A stretch of DNA of 64,000 nucleotides from Photobacterium sp. TY1-4 (GCF_025398175.1 NZ_CP099734.1:2418001-2482000); one strand, 5' to 3'. Counted from the stretch's first letter, positions 30,542 through 39,359 are shown. Made by a program: numbers and translations. Notes: generated by a model from the sequence alone, not told the origin.

Positions 30542-31393
30542 TTATTGCTCTTCTTCAACCAGATAGCGAGCAATTTCAAGGCGGTTGCTGTACCAAATCG
30601 CCCCACTCTCACGACCGTACTTCTTGATTCGCTCGCCCACCAGCTCAGGCTGGTTGTTATCGCACAGCGCCTTCATATCCCGGTAGAAAGCCAAAGCCAA
30701 TTCGCAGGCTTCTTTCGACATGAAGTAGTAACCACCAACACGGGTATAGATTTTTCGCAAGCCGTTAATCGTCAACACGTACAACGTGTTGCCAGACTTC
30801 GCCGCCATCCCCTGGAACATCCGGTAATCATAGTAGTTAAACGCCCGGGCACGGCAAATTGCTTCGCACAGCTCCGGCTGCTCTTTGCCATACTTGTCGG
30901 TGATTTTCTTCACTTCCTGCATCAGCTGCTCTTGCTCTTCGCTTGCTTCAGCGTACGCAGCAAAGCTGTCGACCGCCAGCAAAGATTCACAAGCGTTAAT
31001 CACTTTGTCCAACAGCTGACTGGCTTCTTCCCGGTTCCCTTTCACCGCATAGCGCATATAAACGCTGCTGATGTCGGTTCGGGCTGACAGCAGATCTTCC
31101 AAAACGCCCTGCACATCCTGACCATCCAACGTGATCAGGGTATCCAGAATGCTCAGGCCCGAAGTATCCATATAGTTATTCACACGGGTTGGTTTCCCGT
31201 GCTGAATAGTCAGCCAACCATCACGGGCGAGGCGTTGCAGCACCTCACGCAGCGTGGTCCGCGTGACACCGATCAACTCCGACAATTCACGCTCTGCCGG
31301 TAAAATGGAACCTTGCGGGAAGTGATTATTCCAGATACTTTCAATGATATATTTCTCAGCAAACGTTGCTGGGCTATCCGCCTTTATAACCAT
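30542..31393 (-). CDS. fadR: Fatty-acid regulator FadR, vibrio-type long form
   Basis: 283 residues against 239 in E. coli. N-terminal GntR winged helix (LPAERELSELIGVTRTTLREVLQRLARDGWL), then the acyl-CoA-binding FCD/FadR_C domain (LTINGLRKIYTRVGGYYF, ESGAIWY). The extra ~40 residues lie around 140-185 (EASEEQEQLMQEVKKI...). Vibrio FadR is known for such an insertion, which provides an additional ligand site. Represses fad genes and activates fab genes. Divergent from nhaB, the conserved neighbour. A FadR box is visible before fadH at 14481. Confidence 0.95.
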   Translation of the reverse strand: MVIKADSPATFAEKYIIESIWNNHFPQGSILPAERELSELIGVTRTTLREVLQRLARDGWLTIQHGKPTRVNNYMDTSGLSILDTLITLDGQDVQGVLEDLLSARTDISSVYMRYAVKGNREEASQLLDKVINACESLLAVDSFAAYAEASEEQEQLMQEVKKITDKYGKEQPELCEAICRARAFNYYDYRMFQGMAAKSGNTLYVLTINGLRKIYTRVGGYYFMSKEACELALAFYRDMKALCDNNQPELVGERIKKYGRESGAIWYSNRLEIARYLVEEEQ

Positions 31394-31641
31394 CTGATTA
31401 TTTATCCAATTGCTTCTTGCTTAATATTTATTAACTCATCATACCACTAGTTAAGCCAATGAAGAAACTTTGAGGCACTTGTAAACGCGATGTTTGACGT
31501 TGCTCTGATAAATTTGACTATGCTCAATGTTTCCTTTGAATTGTAAGAAAATATTTCAGTTCATGGTAATCTAGCCACGTTTTGCTGTCGTTTAGTGACG
31601 AGTTTTCAATTAATACAAGATGCCCACTTTTCGCCCCTTGA

Positions 31642-31655
31642 CTGATCTAGATCAA
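31642..31655. promoter_or_regulatory. FNR/CRP-like palindrome upstream of nhaB
   Basis: CTGATCTAGATCAA matches the FNR consensus TTGAT-N4-ATCAA at nine of ten positions. It is 214 bp before nhaB and 250 bp from fadR. A TTGACT hexamer overlaps it. Function is inference. Confidence 0.4.
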
Positions 31656-31706
31656 AAGGTAGAGTGAGCACGATTTTAACGGGAGCTGAACGGATGCTGC
31701 TGCCTG

Positions 31707-31749
31707 CTTTAAGTGAAACACTCTGATCGTCAAGGCTTTTCACTTAAAG
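31707..31749 (+). promoter_or_regulatory. Long inverted repeat in the nhaB leader
   Basis: 12-bp perfect arms CTTTAAGTGAAA and TTTCACTTAAAG, 19-bp spacer, 120 bp before nhaB. No T-tract follows, so not a simple terminator. Either a leader-RNA hairpin or a dimeric-regulator site. Confidence 0.45.
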
Positions 31750-31868
31750 GGTCTCTAAAGAACAATCGCCGATGATATGGCCGACTTTCAGACAGCAAGG
31801 GCAAGATAGCGTCCGGTTCAATCTAATGTCGCACATATTTATGCATTTATAATAAGAGACCGACCACC

Positions 31869-33461
31869 ATGGCTATTTCGTTAGGGAACGCCTTTATCAA
31901 GAATTTTTTGGGTAAGGCCCCCGACTGGTACAAACTGGCAATCGTTGCCTTTCTGATCATCAACCCGATCGTCTTTTTCCTCATCGATCCCTTTGTCGCC
32001 GGCTGGCTGTTGGTAGTCGAGTTTATCTTTACCCTGGCCATGGCTCTCAAGTGCTATCCCCTGCAACCTGGTGGATTGCTGGCCATTGAAGCCGTTGCCA
32101 TCGGGATGACCAGCCCGGAGCAGGTCAAACACGAATTGGTCGCGAACATTGAGGTGCTGTTGCTGCTGATCTTCATGGTCGCCGGCATCTACTTCATGAA
32201 GCAGCTGCTGCTGTTCATGTTCACCAAAATCCTGATCAGCATTCGCTCGAAGACCTTGCTTTCGCTGTCCTTTGTTGTCATGGCCGCGTTTCTGTCCGCT
32301 TTCCTGGATGCCTTGACCGTCATCGCGGTGGTGATCAGCGTCACCATTGGTTTCTACAGCATTTACCACAAGGTTGCTTCCGGCCGTGAACCCCATGCCA
32401 GCCACGACCACACGACCGACCAGCATATCCGCGAAGTCAGTCGGAACGACCTGGAAAACTACCGGGCCTTCCTGCGCAGCCTGCTGATGCATGCCGGGAT
32501 CGGGACCGCGCTGGGTGGCGTCATGACCATGGTCGGCGAACCACAGAACCTGATCATTGCCGATCAGGCCGGCTGGCTGTTCGGCGAATTTATCCTTCGC
32601 ATGGCTCCTATCACCGTACCAGTCTTTATCTGTGGTGTGATCACCACAGTACTGGTCGAGAAATTCCAAATCTGCGGCTATGGCGCCAAACTGCCGGAAA
32701 ACGTTCGTAAAATCCTGGTTGATTTCGATAACGAAGAGCGTAAAAACCGGACCAATCTGGATTATGCCAAGCTGGCGATTCAGGTCGTGATTGCGGTCTG
32801 GCTGATTGTCGGACTGGCCATGCACCTGGCCGCGGTTGGTTTGATCGGCCTGACGGTCATCATCCTGGCAACCTCATTTACCGGGATCACCGAAGAGCAT
32901 GCCCTGGGTAAGGCATTCGAAGAAGCCCTACCGTTTACAGCCCTGTTGGCGGTGTTCTTCTCCATCGTCGCAGTAATCATTGACCAGAAGCTGTTTGCGC
33001 CCATCATTCATATGGTGCTGAGCCTGGAAGGCAACGCACAGATGACCATGTTCTACATTGCCAACGGCCTGCTGTCGATGGTGTCTGACAACGTGTTTGT
33101 CGGTACGGTTTACATCAACGAAGTAAAATCAGCCCTGCTCGAAGGTGCCATCACCCGCGACCAGTTCGATATGCTGGCGGTTGCCATCAACACCGGTACC
33201 AACCTGCCTTCGGTTGCGACCCCGAATGGTCAGGCTGCTTTCCTGTTCGCCTTGACCTCGGCGCTGGCGCCGTTGATCCGTCTCTCTTACGGCCGGATGG
33301 TCTACATGGCGCTGCCGTATACGCTGGTCCTGTCCATGGTCGGCCTGGCCGGAATTGAGTTTATGCTGGTGCCAATGACCGACTGGTTCTATGACATGGG
33401 TTGGCTGACACAACACGCCGCGGAAGCTGTATCACATATTGCTCCGGTCTCTGGACATTAA
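31869..33461 (+). CDS. nhaB: Na+/H+ antiporter NhaB
   Basis: 530 residues (E. coli 513). Starts [22 protein letters not shown], with about 12 hydrophobic segments, and conserved [16 protein letters not shown] and [13 protein letters not shown]. Exchanges cytoplasmic Na+ for H+ at the inner membrane, used for sodium and pH homeostasis in marine bacteria. The divergent fadR-nhaB pair and the downstream dsbB are typical for this group. A 475-bp upstream region carries an FNR-like site and a long inverted repeat. Confidence 0.95.
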   Translation: MAISLGNAFIKNFLGKAPDWYKLAIVAFLIINPIVFFLIDPFVAGWLLVVEFIFTLAMALKCYPLQPGGLLAIEAVAIGMTSPEQVKHELVANIEVLLLLIFMVAGIYFMKQLLLFMFTKILISIRSKTLLSLSFVVMAAFLSAFLDALTVIAVVISVTIGFYSIYHKVASGREPHASHDHTTDQHIREVSRNDLENYRAFLRSLLMHAGIGTALGGVMTMVGEPQNLIIADQAGWLFGEFILRMAPITVPVFICGVITTVLVEKFQICGYGAKLPENVRKILVDFDNEERKNRTNLDYAKLAIQVVIAVWLIVGLAMHLAAVGLIGLTVIILATSFTGITEEHALGKAFEEALPFTALLAVFFSIVAVIIDQKLFAPIIHMVLSLEGNAQMTMFYIANGLLSMVSDNVFVGTVYINEVKSALLEGAITRDQFDMLAVAINTGTNLPSVATPNGQAAFLFALTSALAPLIRLSYGRMVYMALPYTLVLSMVGLAGIEFMLVPMTDWFYDMGWLTQHAAEAVSHIAPVSGH

Positions 33462-33501
33462 GGGAATCTTTCGTAAAGATAAGTGTCGGATTAAACGATT
33501 C

Positions 33502-33530
33502 AAGGCCCTGATTCATCAGGGCCTTCTTTT
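33502..33530 (+). terminator. Terminator after nhaB
   Basis: AAGGCCCTG / CAGGGCCTT, 6-base loop, then CTTTT. Confidence 0.88.
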
Positions 33531-33605
33531 AATACCTTCGCGTGAATCAGGCCACCCGCCAATCGGTGTGCAACACGCGGGTATAACCTTGAGCGAGAAT
33601 ATTCG

Positions 33606-34121
33606 ATGCAATTTCTGAATTCATTTTCCAAAAGTCGCCTCTCCTGGGGACTACTGCTGCTGTTTGTCATCTTCTTTGAAGCCTGCGCACTGTTCTTTCA
33701 GCATGTCATGAAGCTTGATCCGTGCGTCATGTGCATTTATGAACGGGTTGCCATGCTAGGTGTCGGACTCGCTGCCCTGATCGGTTTGATCGCCCCGCAG
33801 AACCTCGTCTTCCGTTGGCTCGGACTGGCTGGCTGGGGCGCCAGTGCCTACTGGGGTTTATCGCTGGCCAATGAACATGTCGGTTACCAGTTCAACCCGT
33901 CCCCATTTGCCACCTGCGATCTGTTCGTCCGTTTTCCGGAATGGGCGCCGCTGAACCAATGGGTGCCGTGGATGTTTGAAGCCACCGGGGATTGCAGCAA
34001 AGTTGTCTGGACGTTTCTGGGCCAGTCGATGCCGCAGTGGCTGGTGATTATTTTCGCCGCCAATCTGATCGCCCTGGCGGTGATTGTGCTTGCCCAGTTT
34101 TTCAACAAGAAAACCGCTTAA
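33606..34121 (+). CDS. dsbB: Disulfide bond formation protein DsbB
   Basis: 171 residues with four membrane segments. Both redox pairs are present: Cys40/Cys43 (CVMC) in the first periplasmic loop and Cys104/Cys130 in the second, the same numbering region as E. coli. It reoxidises DsbA and passes electrons to quinone. Flanked by terminators, so probably monocistronic. Confidence 0.95.
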   Translation: MQFLNSFSKSRLSWGLLLLFVIFFEACALFFQHVMKLDPCVMCIYERVAMLGVGLAALIGLIAPQNLVFRWLGLAGWGASAYWGLSLANEHVGYQFNPSPFATCDLFVRFPEWAPLNQWVPWMFEATGDCSKVVWTFLGQSMPQWLVIIFAANLIALAVIVLAQFFNKKTA

Positions 34122-34168
34122 TCATCCCAACAAATCCGGTCGACGAGATTTTGTCGCGACCCAAGATC

Positions 34169-34205
34169 AAAACGGCGCCCCTGAGTTCAGGGGCGCCGTT
34201 TTTCA
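34169..34205. terminator. Bidirectional terminator after dsbB
   Basis: AAAACGGCGCCCCTGA / arms matching CAGGGGCGCCGTTTTT around GTT. T-runs on both strands, for dsbB and the convergent NUDIX gene. Confidence 0.88.
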
Positions 34206-34239
34206 TCCTCGCGGGATCCATCACAACAAACATCAACGC

Positions 34240-34644
34240 TTAGCGATGCAGCAGCGCTTCAACAATCGGTAAATCAGCCGGACACAAGGCGTATTCGGCC
34301 ATCTCACCGGCCTGAACCCAAACCGCATCCTGATGGCTGTGCAGCTTGAGCTCTCCGGCCTGCCAGTGGCTTAAATAGCCTTTCAGGTGGATCACCTTGT
34401 CGCCATAATCAAACACGCTGTCAGCCAGCCAACACCCCGTTCGGGTGGTAATGGCCAGCTCTTCAAACAACTCCCGTTCCAAGGCCTGCTCCGGCGTCTC
34501 ACCCTGTTCGACTTTCCCACCCGGAAACTCCCACAGATTCGCCTGGCTTGCATCAACCGGGCGCTGAGCCAGTAGGTACTGCCCGGCTTTTTCAATCACC
34601 CCGGCCACAACCAGGATCTCGGTTTTTCCGTCCGCTCGGCTCAT
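34240..34644 (-). CDS. MutT-like NUDIX hydrolase
   Basis: 134 residues from ATG 34644 (MSRADGKTEILVVAGVIEK). The Nudix box GX5EX7REUXEEXGU is intact around residues 48-70 (GGKVEQGETPEQALEREL...). N-terminal and C-terminal parts fit (deoxy)nucleoside triphosphate pyrophosphohydrolases that clean damaged nucleotides. The start codon overlaps the stop of the upstream SEC-C gene (ATGA), so it is translationally coupled. The longer start at 34659 would overlap more and is less likely. Confidence 0.87.
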   Translation of the reverse strand: MSRADGKTEILVVAGVIEKAGQYLLAQRPVDASQANLWEFPGGKVEQGETPEQALERELFEELAITTRTGCWLADSVFDYGDKVIHLKGYLSHWQAGELKLHSHQDAVWVQAGEMAEYALCPADLPIVEALLHR

Positions 34645-35306
34645 GACTGGCCGCAGCACTGTTTGAATTTTTTACCGCTCCCGCACGGGCAGGCATCATT
34701 CCGGCCGACGCTTTTATACGGGTTGACGGCCTGCGCACCACCGCCTTGTTGCAACTCATCGGCGGCCATCACGACCTCATTGAGCATCAAGCCGAGTTGC
34801 GGGTACAGGGCCTGCGGCGCCGGCATTCCTTCGACGCCCGCTTCCTGCATTTGTGCCAGGGTCGCTTCTTCGTCGACCAGCAGCATGCAAGTGGTCAGCA
34901 GTGCCGACAACATCCGCATCGTCCCGTCAGAAACCGGCTGCTCGGCCCAGTTTGGTTCAATAGAGGGCCATACCGACAGAAAACCCTCGGCAAAATAGCG
35001 CAGTTCGTCCGTCACCCCGGTATCCGCCTGCCAACATACGGCTTGCGGCAATTGATACTCACCCGCTTTCATTCGGCAATACTGTAACTCGAAATGGGCC
35101 AGCAGCGCTTTCTTCTGTGCTTCCGGCAACAACACCGGTGCTTCTTCGACCACGCCTCCGGTGATCAGCACCGGCAGCCAGACATCCGGCTCCGTCGGCT
35201 TTGGGTTCGCGTTCGCGGCAAGTAGTGCGCCTTCAATAAAGGAAGCCGGCATGCCTTCCCAGTCCGCAGGTAATGTTACTAATTCTGTCATCATCATCCG
35301 ATTCAT
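34641..35306 (-). CDS. UPF0149/YecA-type protein with C-terminal SEC-C zinc motif
   Basis: About 221 residues; the exact start is unclear because of several in-frame ATGs between 35327 and 35291. N-terminal ~180 residues are a helical UPF0149/YecA-like domain (FIEGALLAANANP, YFAEGFLSVW). The C terminus NDACPCGSGKKFKQCC is a SEC-C zinc-binding motif, the same metal-binding tail seen at the end of SecA. Function unknown; possibly ribosome or chaperone associated by analogy to SecA/YecA tails. Coupled to the NUDIX gene by an ATGA overlap. Confidence 0.82.
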   Translation of the reverse strand: MNRMMMTELVTLPADWEGMPASFIEGALLAANANPKPTEPDVWLPVLITGGVVEEAPVLLPEAQKKALLAHFELQYCRMKAGEYQLPQAVCWQADTGVTDELRYFAEGFLSVWPSIEPNWAEQPVSDGTMRMLSALLTTCMLLVDEEATLAQMQEAGVEGMPAPQALYPQLGLMLNEVVMAADELQQGGGAQAVNPYKSVGRNDACPCGSGKKFKQCCGQS

Positions 35307-35486
35307 TCGGCTATCTTGAGTAAGCACAAATTATACACGGAAGCGCCAGTAGCAACAGCCTTGCTCCCCTTCGCCGCGGCACTGGCAGCAAGAGGCAAAA
35401 ACGTGAGGCAGCGCGACATATTCCCTGTTGAATTTTCATGCAGTTATCGGCAAAAATGAAGCAGTTATCCGCATCAGGACGCTGCT

Positions 35487-36263
35487 ATGCCGTACGAAAC
35501 CATACCACATGGAGCAAAGCCACATAGAGCAATGCCACATGGAGCAACACCACACGGAGTGATTCCTTACGGACAAGCCAACGCGATGATTGCCGGTGCC
35601 AGCGGACTCGTTGGCGATGAGCTGTTGCATCAACTGCTGGCCAATGACCAGTTCAGGAAAATCTACGCCCTTTCCCGGCGTCAGTTGCCATTTCACAGTA
35701 AAAAACTGACCCAGATAATCCACCCCGAACTTCGGGTCACCGAATGGGACGCTGCCGATCCGGTGCCAACTGTCGGGTTTATCTGCCTCGGGACCACCAA
35801 AAAACAAGCCGGCAGTCGCCAGGCACTGGAGGCTGTCGATGTTGACTTAGTGAAGGCCGTCGCGACCACAATGCAAATGCTCGGCGTCAAGCACCTGGTG
35901 GTGATCTCCAGCTTATTTGCCTGCCCATGGTCGCCGTCACACTATTTACGCTGCAAAGGAAAGATGGAAAAAGCTCTGCGGCGTATGGGGTTCCAGCACT
36001 GTGTATTTGTCCGTCCCGGCCCGCTGCAAGGGGAGCGGCCTGTGCCGCGTCAAGACGAGCAACTGGTACAATGGCTGTTCAACGCAATTCAACCGCTCGC
36101 TATCGGACCGCTCGCCCATCTGCGCCCGATCCCCGCTGAGCAGGTCGCTGCAGCCATGATGAATTTATCCCTGCTGGTGCTGGACAACCGGACCTTGCCC
36201 CCCGTCACGATCACAGGCGGTAAACACCTGGTCACTGCGGCCCAGCCTCTCCGTGCGGACTAG
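35487..36263 (+). CDS. NAD(P)-binding Rossmann protein (TIP30/HTATIP2-like) with repeat-built N terminus
   Basis: 258 residues from ATG 35487. From about residue 32 it is an atypical SDR fold: NAMIAGASGLVGDELL (dinucleotide motif), GFICLGTTKKQAGS, VVISSLFACPWSPSHYLRCKGKME with the YxxxK-like segment. The first 30 residues are six 5-residue units (PYETI PHGAK PHRAM PHGAT PHGVI PYGQA) encoded by 15-bp DNA repeats. The true start could be inside the repeats, for example the GTG of GVIPYGQA. Substrate unknown. Ends 66 bp before dusC. Confidence 0.8.
   Translation: MPYETIPHGAKPHRAMPHGATPHGVIPYGQANAMIAGASGLVGDELLHQLLANDQFRKIYALSRRQLPFHSKKLTQIIHPELRVTEWDAADPVPTVGFICLGTTKKQAGSRQALEAVDVDLVKAVATTMQMLGVKHLVVISSLFACPWSPSHYLRCKGKMEKALRRMGFQHCVFVRPGPLQGERPVPRQDEQLVQWLFNAIQPLAIGPLAHLRPIPAEQVAAAMMNLSLLVLDNRTLPPVTITGGKHLVTAAQPLRAD
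35490..35579 (+). repeat. 15-bp tandem repeats at the 5' end of the NAD(P)-binding gene
   Basis: About six imperfect copies of CCACATGGAGCAANN in frame with the gene. The central four are clearest. Each copy carries GGAG, which resembles a ribosome site. Confidence 0.75.
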
Positions 36264-36329
36264 GTGACAAGCCCGGGTTTACGCACTACAATCTCGCCCC
36301 TTATCCCAGACGATACGGTGCGACAAGCA

Positions 36330-37280
36330 ATGCGAGTAATTTTAGGCCCGATGGAAGGTGTACTGGATCACCTGATGCGGGAGATGCTGACGGAAATCAA
36401 TGACTACGACCTCTGCGTCACCGAATTCGTCCGGGTGATCGATCAACTGTTACCGGATCGGGTCTTTTACCGTTTATGTCCCGAGCTGAAGCAAGGCGGT
36501 AAAACGGCGTCCGGGACCCCGGTGCGCGTCCAGTTACTCGGCCAGGATCCGCACTGGATGGCTGAAAACGCCCGCCGCGCGATTGAACTGGGCTCCCCCG
36601 GGATTGATATTAACTTCGGCTGCCCGGCAAAATCCGTCAACAAGAGCCGGGGCGGCGCTGTATTGCTGCAAGACCCGGCGCTGATGCATCAGATCGTCAA
36701 GGCCGTTCGCGAGGCCGTCGATCCCCGCTTCCCGGTGACCGCCAAAGTGCGTCTCGGCTGGGACTGTCCAAGCCATTGCTTTGAAATTGCCGATGCCGTG
36801 ATCCAGGCCCGTGCTGATGAACTCACCGTTCATGCCCGCACCAAAACCGACGGCTACAAGGCCGATGCCATCAAATGGGATTACATCCGCCAACTCAAAG
36901 CCAAAACCCCGATTTCCATCGTCGCCAACGGCGAAGTCTGGAACCATCAAAACGGTCAGGACTGCATGGCCGTCACTCAGGCCGATGCCCTGATGCTGTG
37001 TCGCGGCGCCCTGAATCTGCCGAACTTGTGCAACGTCGTGAAACACAATGCCCCGCATATGTCTTGGGCCGAAGTACTTACCATGCTGCTGCGCTATTCA
37101 GAATACGAAATCAAAGGTGACAAAGGTCTGTATTACCCGAACCGGGTCAAACAGTGGTTCGCCTATCTGCGCCATGAGTACCCGCAAGCCAAAGCGCTGT
37201 TTGCCGATATCCGCCGCCATAATAAAGCCGCGCCGATTGTCGACATCTTACTGGCGGCACAACGCCAGTTAGCAGCCTGA
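36330..37280 (+). CDS. dusC: tRNA-dihydrouridine(16) synthase
   Basis: 316 residues from ATG 36330 (MRVILGPMEGVLDHLMREML), as in E. coli DusC. FMN TIM-barrel; the catalytic cysteine is Cys98 in NFGCPAKSVNKSRGG. Reduces U16 in the D-loop of tRNAs. The frame is open upstream to 36264 (right after the preceding gene), but the family start is clear. It is the last backbone gene before the prophage, so the left attachment site lies in or just after it. Confidence 0.95.
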   Translation: MRVILGPMEGVLDHLMREMLTEINDYDLCVTEFVRVIDQLLPDRVFYRLCPELKQGGKTASGTPVRVQLLGQDPHWMAENARRAIELGSPGIDINFGCPAKSVNKSRGGAVLLQDPALMHQIVKAVREAVDPRFPVTAKVRLGWDCPSHCFEIADAVIQARADELTVHARTKTDGYKADAIKWDYIRQLKAKTPISIVANGEVWNHQNGQDCMAVTQADALMLCRGALNLPNLCNVVKHNAPHMSWAEVLTMLLRYSEYEIKGDKGLYYPNRVKQWFAYLRHEYPQAKALFADIRRHNKAAPIVDILLAAQRQLAA

Positions 37281-37318
37281 TAACGGGCACTTTCCCAGAC
37301 AATACATTTCGTTGAATA

Positions 37319-37345
37319 CGAAAAGCCCCAGCTTGGCTGGGGCTC
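37319..37345 (-). terminator. Terminator downstream of the KilA-N gene
   Basis: AGCCCCAG / CTGGGGCT with a 5-base loop. The A-run precedes it on the plus strand, so it works on the minus strand, 140 bp past the KilA-N stop; it may also slow dusC transcripts. Confidence 0.7.
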
Positions 37346-37435
37346 AGAACCGGAATTATCGGCCGGGGTGATTCAGAATGTGGTCTTATCATTACATCTG
37401 ATTAAGACCCATTATAATCAATAAGTTAGAATAAC

Positions 37436-37451
37436 CCACTTAGCTAAGTGG
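37436..37451. repeat. 16-bp perfect palindrome at the backbone-prophage junction
   Basis: CCACTTAGCTAAGTGG lies between dusC and the KilA-N gene. It could be an attachment-site or operator element, but no second copy is available to test this inside the window. Confidence 0.4.
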
Positions 37452-37485
37452 CGACAAAGTGTCTACACTCCATCGCCTTTTTCAC

Positions 37486-38250
37486 TTACCCCCACAAACC
37501 ATGTGACAGCAAGGCGCGATTGTTGCGGCTGATTTTCATCGCCTCATCAATGAATTTCTCCAGCATCTCCTGTTGGATTTGCAGCCGGCCCCGGAGCGCC
37601 AGATACTCGTTTTCATCGACCAGCATCAGCCCCCGCTCTTTTGCCTCGGCGACCAGATTGATCACATCCGGGCTCGCTTTGGCGCGCTCGGCTTCGAGAT
37701 CTCGTCGTAATACGGAACGGGCCAATGCGGCGACGAACTCATTCTCGCGGGTCCAGTTCTGGGAGTTGAATACGTGGCTATAGTGGATGCGGACTTGTTC
37801 GGTGCTGACGCCCCGGAGCTGGGCAATTTCGTAAATCAGATCGTTGAGTGGGATGTTGTGGTTGGGTTTGTAATCTAAGGCTGGGGCTTGTTGCATGGGT
37901 CGCGGATGGTTCTGCTGAAACTGATTATCGAAAGCCCGGATCACTTGAAGGTGGAATTTGGCGCTAATCCACATGGCGTAAGCATAGACAAGTTCTTTGC
38001 AGACCCATGTGCCTTGATTTTTTCCACCTTGATACTTGGCAAAGTGCGAATTCGCACTTTGGGTCATATCACCGTTCCTCAGATCTGAGGAACGGTGAAT
38101 TTCTTCAATTAATTCTTTGGTGGTGTTTAGTCGAATAAAGTTGGCTGGCTGATGGCATTTCTTGCCACCACTAGCTTTGTGTAAGTCATTAAGTGAGTAA
38201 AGCCCGTCAAGAATACGAACTTCTTTGGATAGGATAGTGAGATTAGCCAT
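37486..38250 (-). CDS. KilA-N domain protein, probable phage antirepressor
   Basis: 254 residues. Residues ~1-110 form a KilA-N domain (LYSLNDLHKASGGKKCHQPANFIR; GGKNQGTWVCKELVYAYAMWISAKFHLQVIRAF). The C-terminal half is helical and charged, perhaps a multimerisation region. KilA-N proteins are common antirepressors of temperate phages. The ribosome site AGGAGG lies seven bases before ATG 38250. The leader contains a C4-like structured RNA, which in P1/P7 controls an antirepressor of this type. Confidence 0.85.
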   Translation of the reverse strand: MANLTILSKEVRILDGLYSLNDLHKASGGKKCHQPANFIRLNTTKELIEEIHRSSDLRNGDMTQSANSHFAKYQGGKNQGTWVCKELVYAYAMWISAKFHLQVIRAFDNQFQQNHPRPMQQAPALDYKPNHNIPLNDLIYEIAQLRGVSTEQVRIHYSHVFNSQNWTRENEFVAALARSVLRRDLEAERAKASPDVINLVAEAKERGLMLVDENEYLALRGRLQIQQEMLEKFIDEAMKISRNNRALLSHGLWG

Positions 38251-38269
38251 GATGGCCTCCTTACATTTT

Positions 38270-38405
38270 TTTCGAAAAGACCCACAAGCCGAGTGGGTGT
38301 CGGGAGGTTCGAAACGGCTGTAAGCACCGCGGACTTATTTCCCCGAAGGGTCTTGTATTCGTCGCCCTCCCGACGTCATTCTGACTAAAAACCCGGCAGG
38401 GCCGA
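38270..38405 (-). ncRNA. C4-antisense-RNA-like structured leader of the antirepressor
   Basis: On the minus strand, a 9-bp closing stem GTCGGGAGG / CCTCCCGAC (38374-38366 with 38307-38299) encloses ~58 bases including TACAGCCGTTTCGAACC. It is followed by hairpin ACCCAC/GTGGGT and CTTTTC, then the antirepressor ribosome site. This arrangement and the conserved-looking strings resemble the C4 RNA of P1/P7/P4-type phages, which represses ant by base pairing. The RNA contains CCTCC, able to pair with the AGGAGG of the KilA-N gene. Assignment from memory of the family, no alignment. Confidence 0.5.
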
Positions 38406-38515
38406 ATTTCAGATATACGAAGGGTACGCACTACGCCAAATTACAGGCATAAAAAATCCAACGCTAACGGGGTTGGTGTATTCCGCTTACAAGAGGTTTC
38501 GACGCCTCATACGCT

Positions 38516-38544
38516 AGGCTAAGCATATCAACTACCTTTGTCAA
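38516..38544 (-). promoter_or_regulatory. Possible promoter for the C4-like RNA and KilA-N gene
   Basis: Minus strand: perfect -35 TTGACA (38544-38539), 17-bp spacer, weak -10 TAGCCT. Position upstream of the structured leader fits. Confidence 0.3.
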
Positions 38545-38664
38545 TACTTATCAATAAGACTCTATACGCCTTTTTCTTTATCTTAGGTGTGGTGCTTTAA
38601 CCCACCATGTCGTATTATCGATAGGGAAGTATCAATACAATCGTGTAACTAAGAAGAGAGAATC

Positions 38665-39285
38665 ATGCCTCGCAACTATACCGACCAATCAAAAATTGAC
38701 TATGATTTCGGCTGGTTGAACGAAGAAGCGAAAAACCGTGCCAAATACAATGAGATCTGCCGTGCAGAATCTCAGGATATTACACAGCAGGTGAAAATTC
38801 CATTTCCACCGACGTATCGCTTGGTTCGTGTTGCTCTGGAAGGTGATGGATTTCAAGTAGCCCTTCTTTGCGATGCAACGGAAGAGATAGTCTACTACAT
38901 TAAGTGCCGAGTATGGGGTGATGTTGTACTTGACGCCAAGCCTGTGACTCAAGTGTTGCTATGGCGTTCCCCTTTGATTCAACACATTGCAGCAACGCAA
39001 GGTATAGCTGCAAATATTTTCCGCAATTATTTGTTGGAAGAGTACAACATTATTGCAAGCGATAGCTGTCAAACTCGTGAAGGCCGCGACTTTTGGGTTC
39101 GTCAACTAGGCTATGCTATTGCTTTCGAAGAGTTTGTTTATCGTTTCCACCGCATTGAATGCACGCTTGAGAGGATTACTGACGCTCGGGCTATTGCTAG
39201 CAATTCGTGTAACCTGTGGGGAGATGACGAAGACTACCAAAATGTTCTCGCTATCATTTCTAAAACAGAGATCACGTTAGACTAA
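38665..39285 (+). CDS. Unknown 206-residue prophage-border protein
   Basis: Starts at ATG 38665 (MPRNYTDQSKIDYDFGWLNEE) behind AAGAAGAGAG. Soluble, no signal peptide or membrane segment, net acidic. A central region (ATEEIVYYIKCRVWGD) looks like beta strands; IIASDSCQTREGRDFWVRQLGYA recalls a motif found in several uncharacterised phage proteins thought to adopt an acyltransferase-like fold, but I cannot confirm that. Divergent from the KilA-N gene, with its own downstream hairpin. More AT-rich than the late genes. Candidate lysogenic-conversion (moron) gene. Confidence 0.65.
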   Translation: MPRNYTDQSKIDYDFGWLNEEAKNRAKYNEICRAESQDITQQVKIPFPPTYRLVRVALEGDGFQVALLCDATEEIVYYIKCRVWGDVVLDAKPVTQVLLWRSPLIQHIAATQGIAANIFRNYLLEEYNIIASDSCQTREGRDFWVRQLGYAIAFEEFVYRFHRIECTLERITDARAIASNSCNLWGDDEDYQNVLAIISKTEITLD

Positions 39286-39325
39286 TAACCGAAAAACCGG
39301 TTTTCCTTACAAGCAAGTTCTCTAC

Positions 39326-39359
39326 TTCACGCCCACTCAAACTATCGAGTGGGCGTGAA
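39326..39359 (+). terminator. Hairpin after the 206-residue gene
   Basis: 13-bp arms TTCACGCCCACTC / GAGTGGGCGTGAA around AACTATC-type loop, 40 bp after the stop. No long T-run; probable terminator or RNA-stabilising stem. Confidence 0.6.

Noticed and set aside
31881..32825. 314-codon frame antisense to nhaB
   Set aside because: Asp/Gln/His-rich shadow of a membrane-protein gene, a common artefact.
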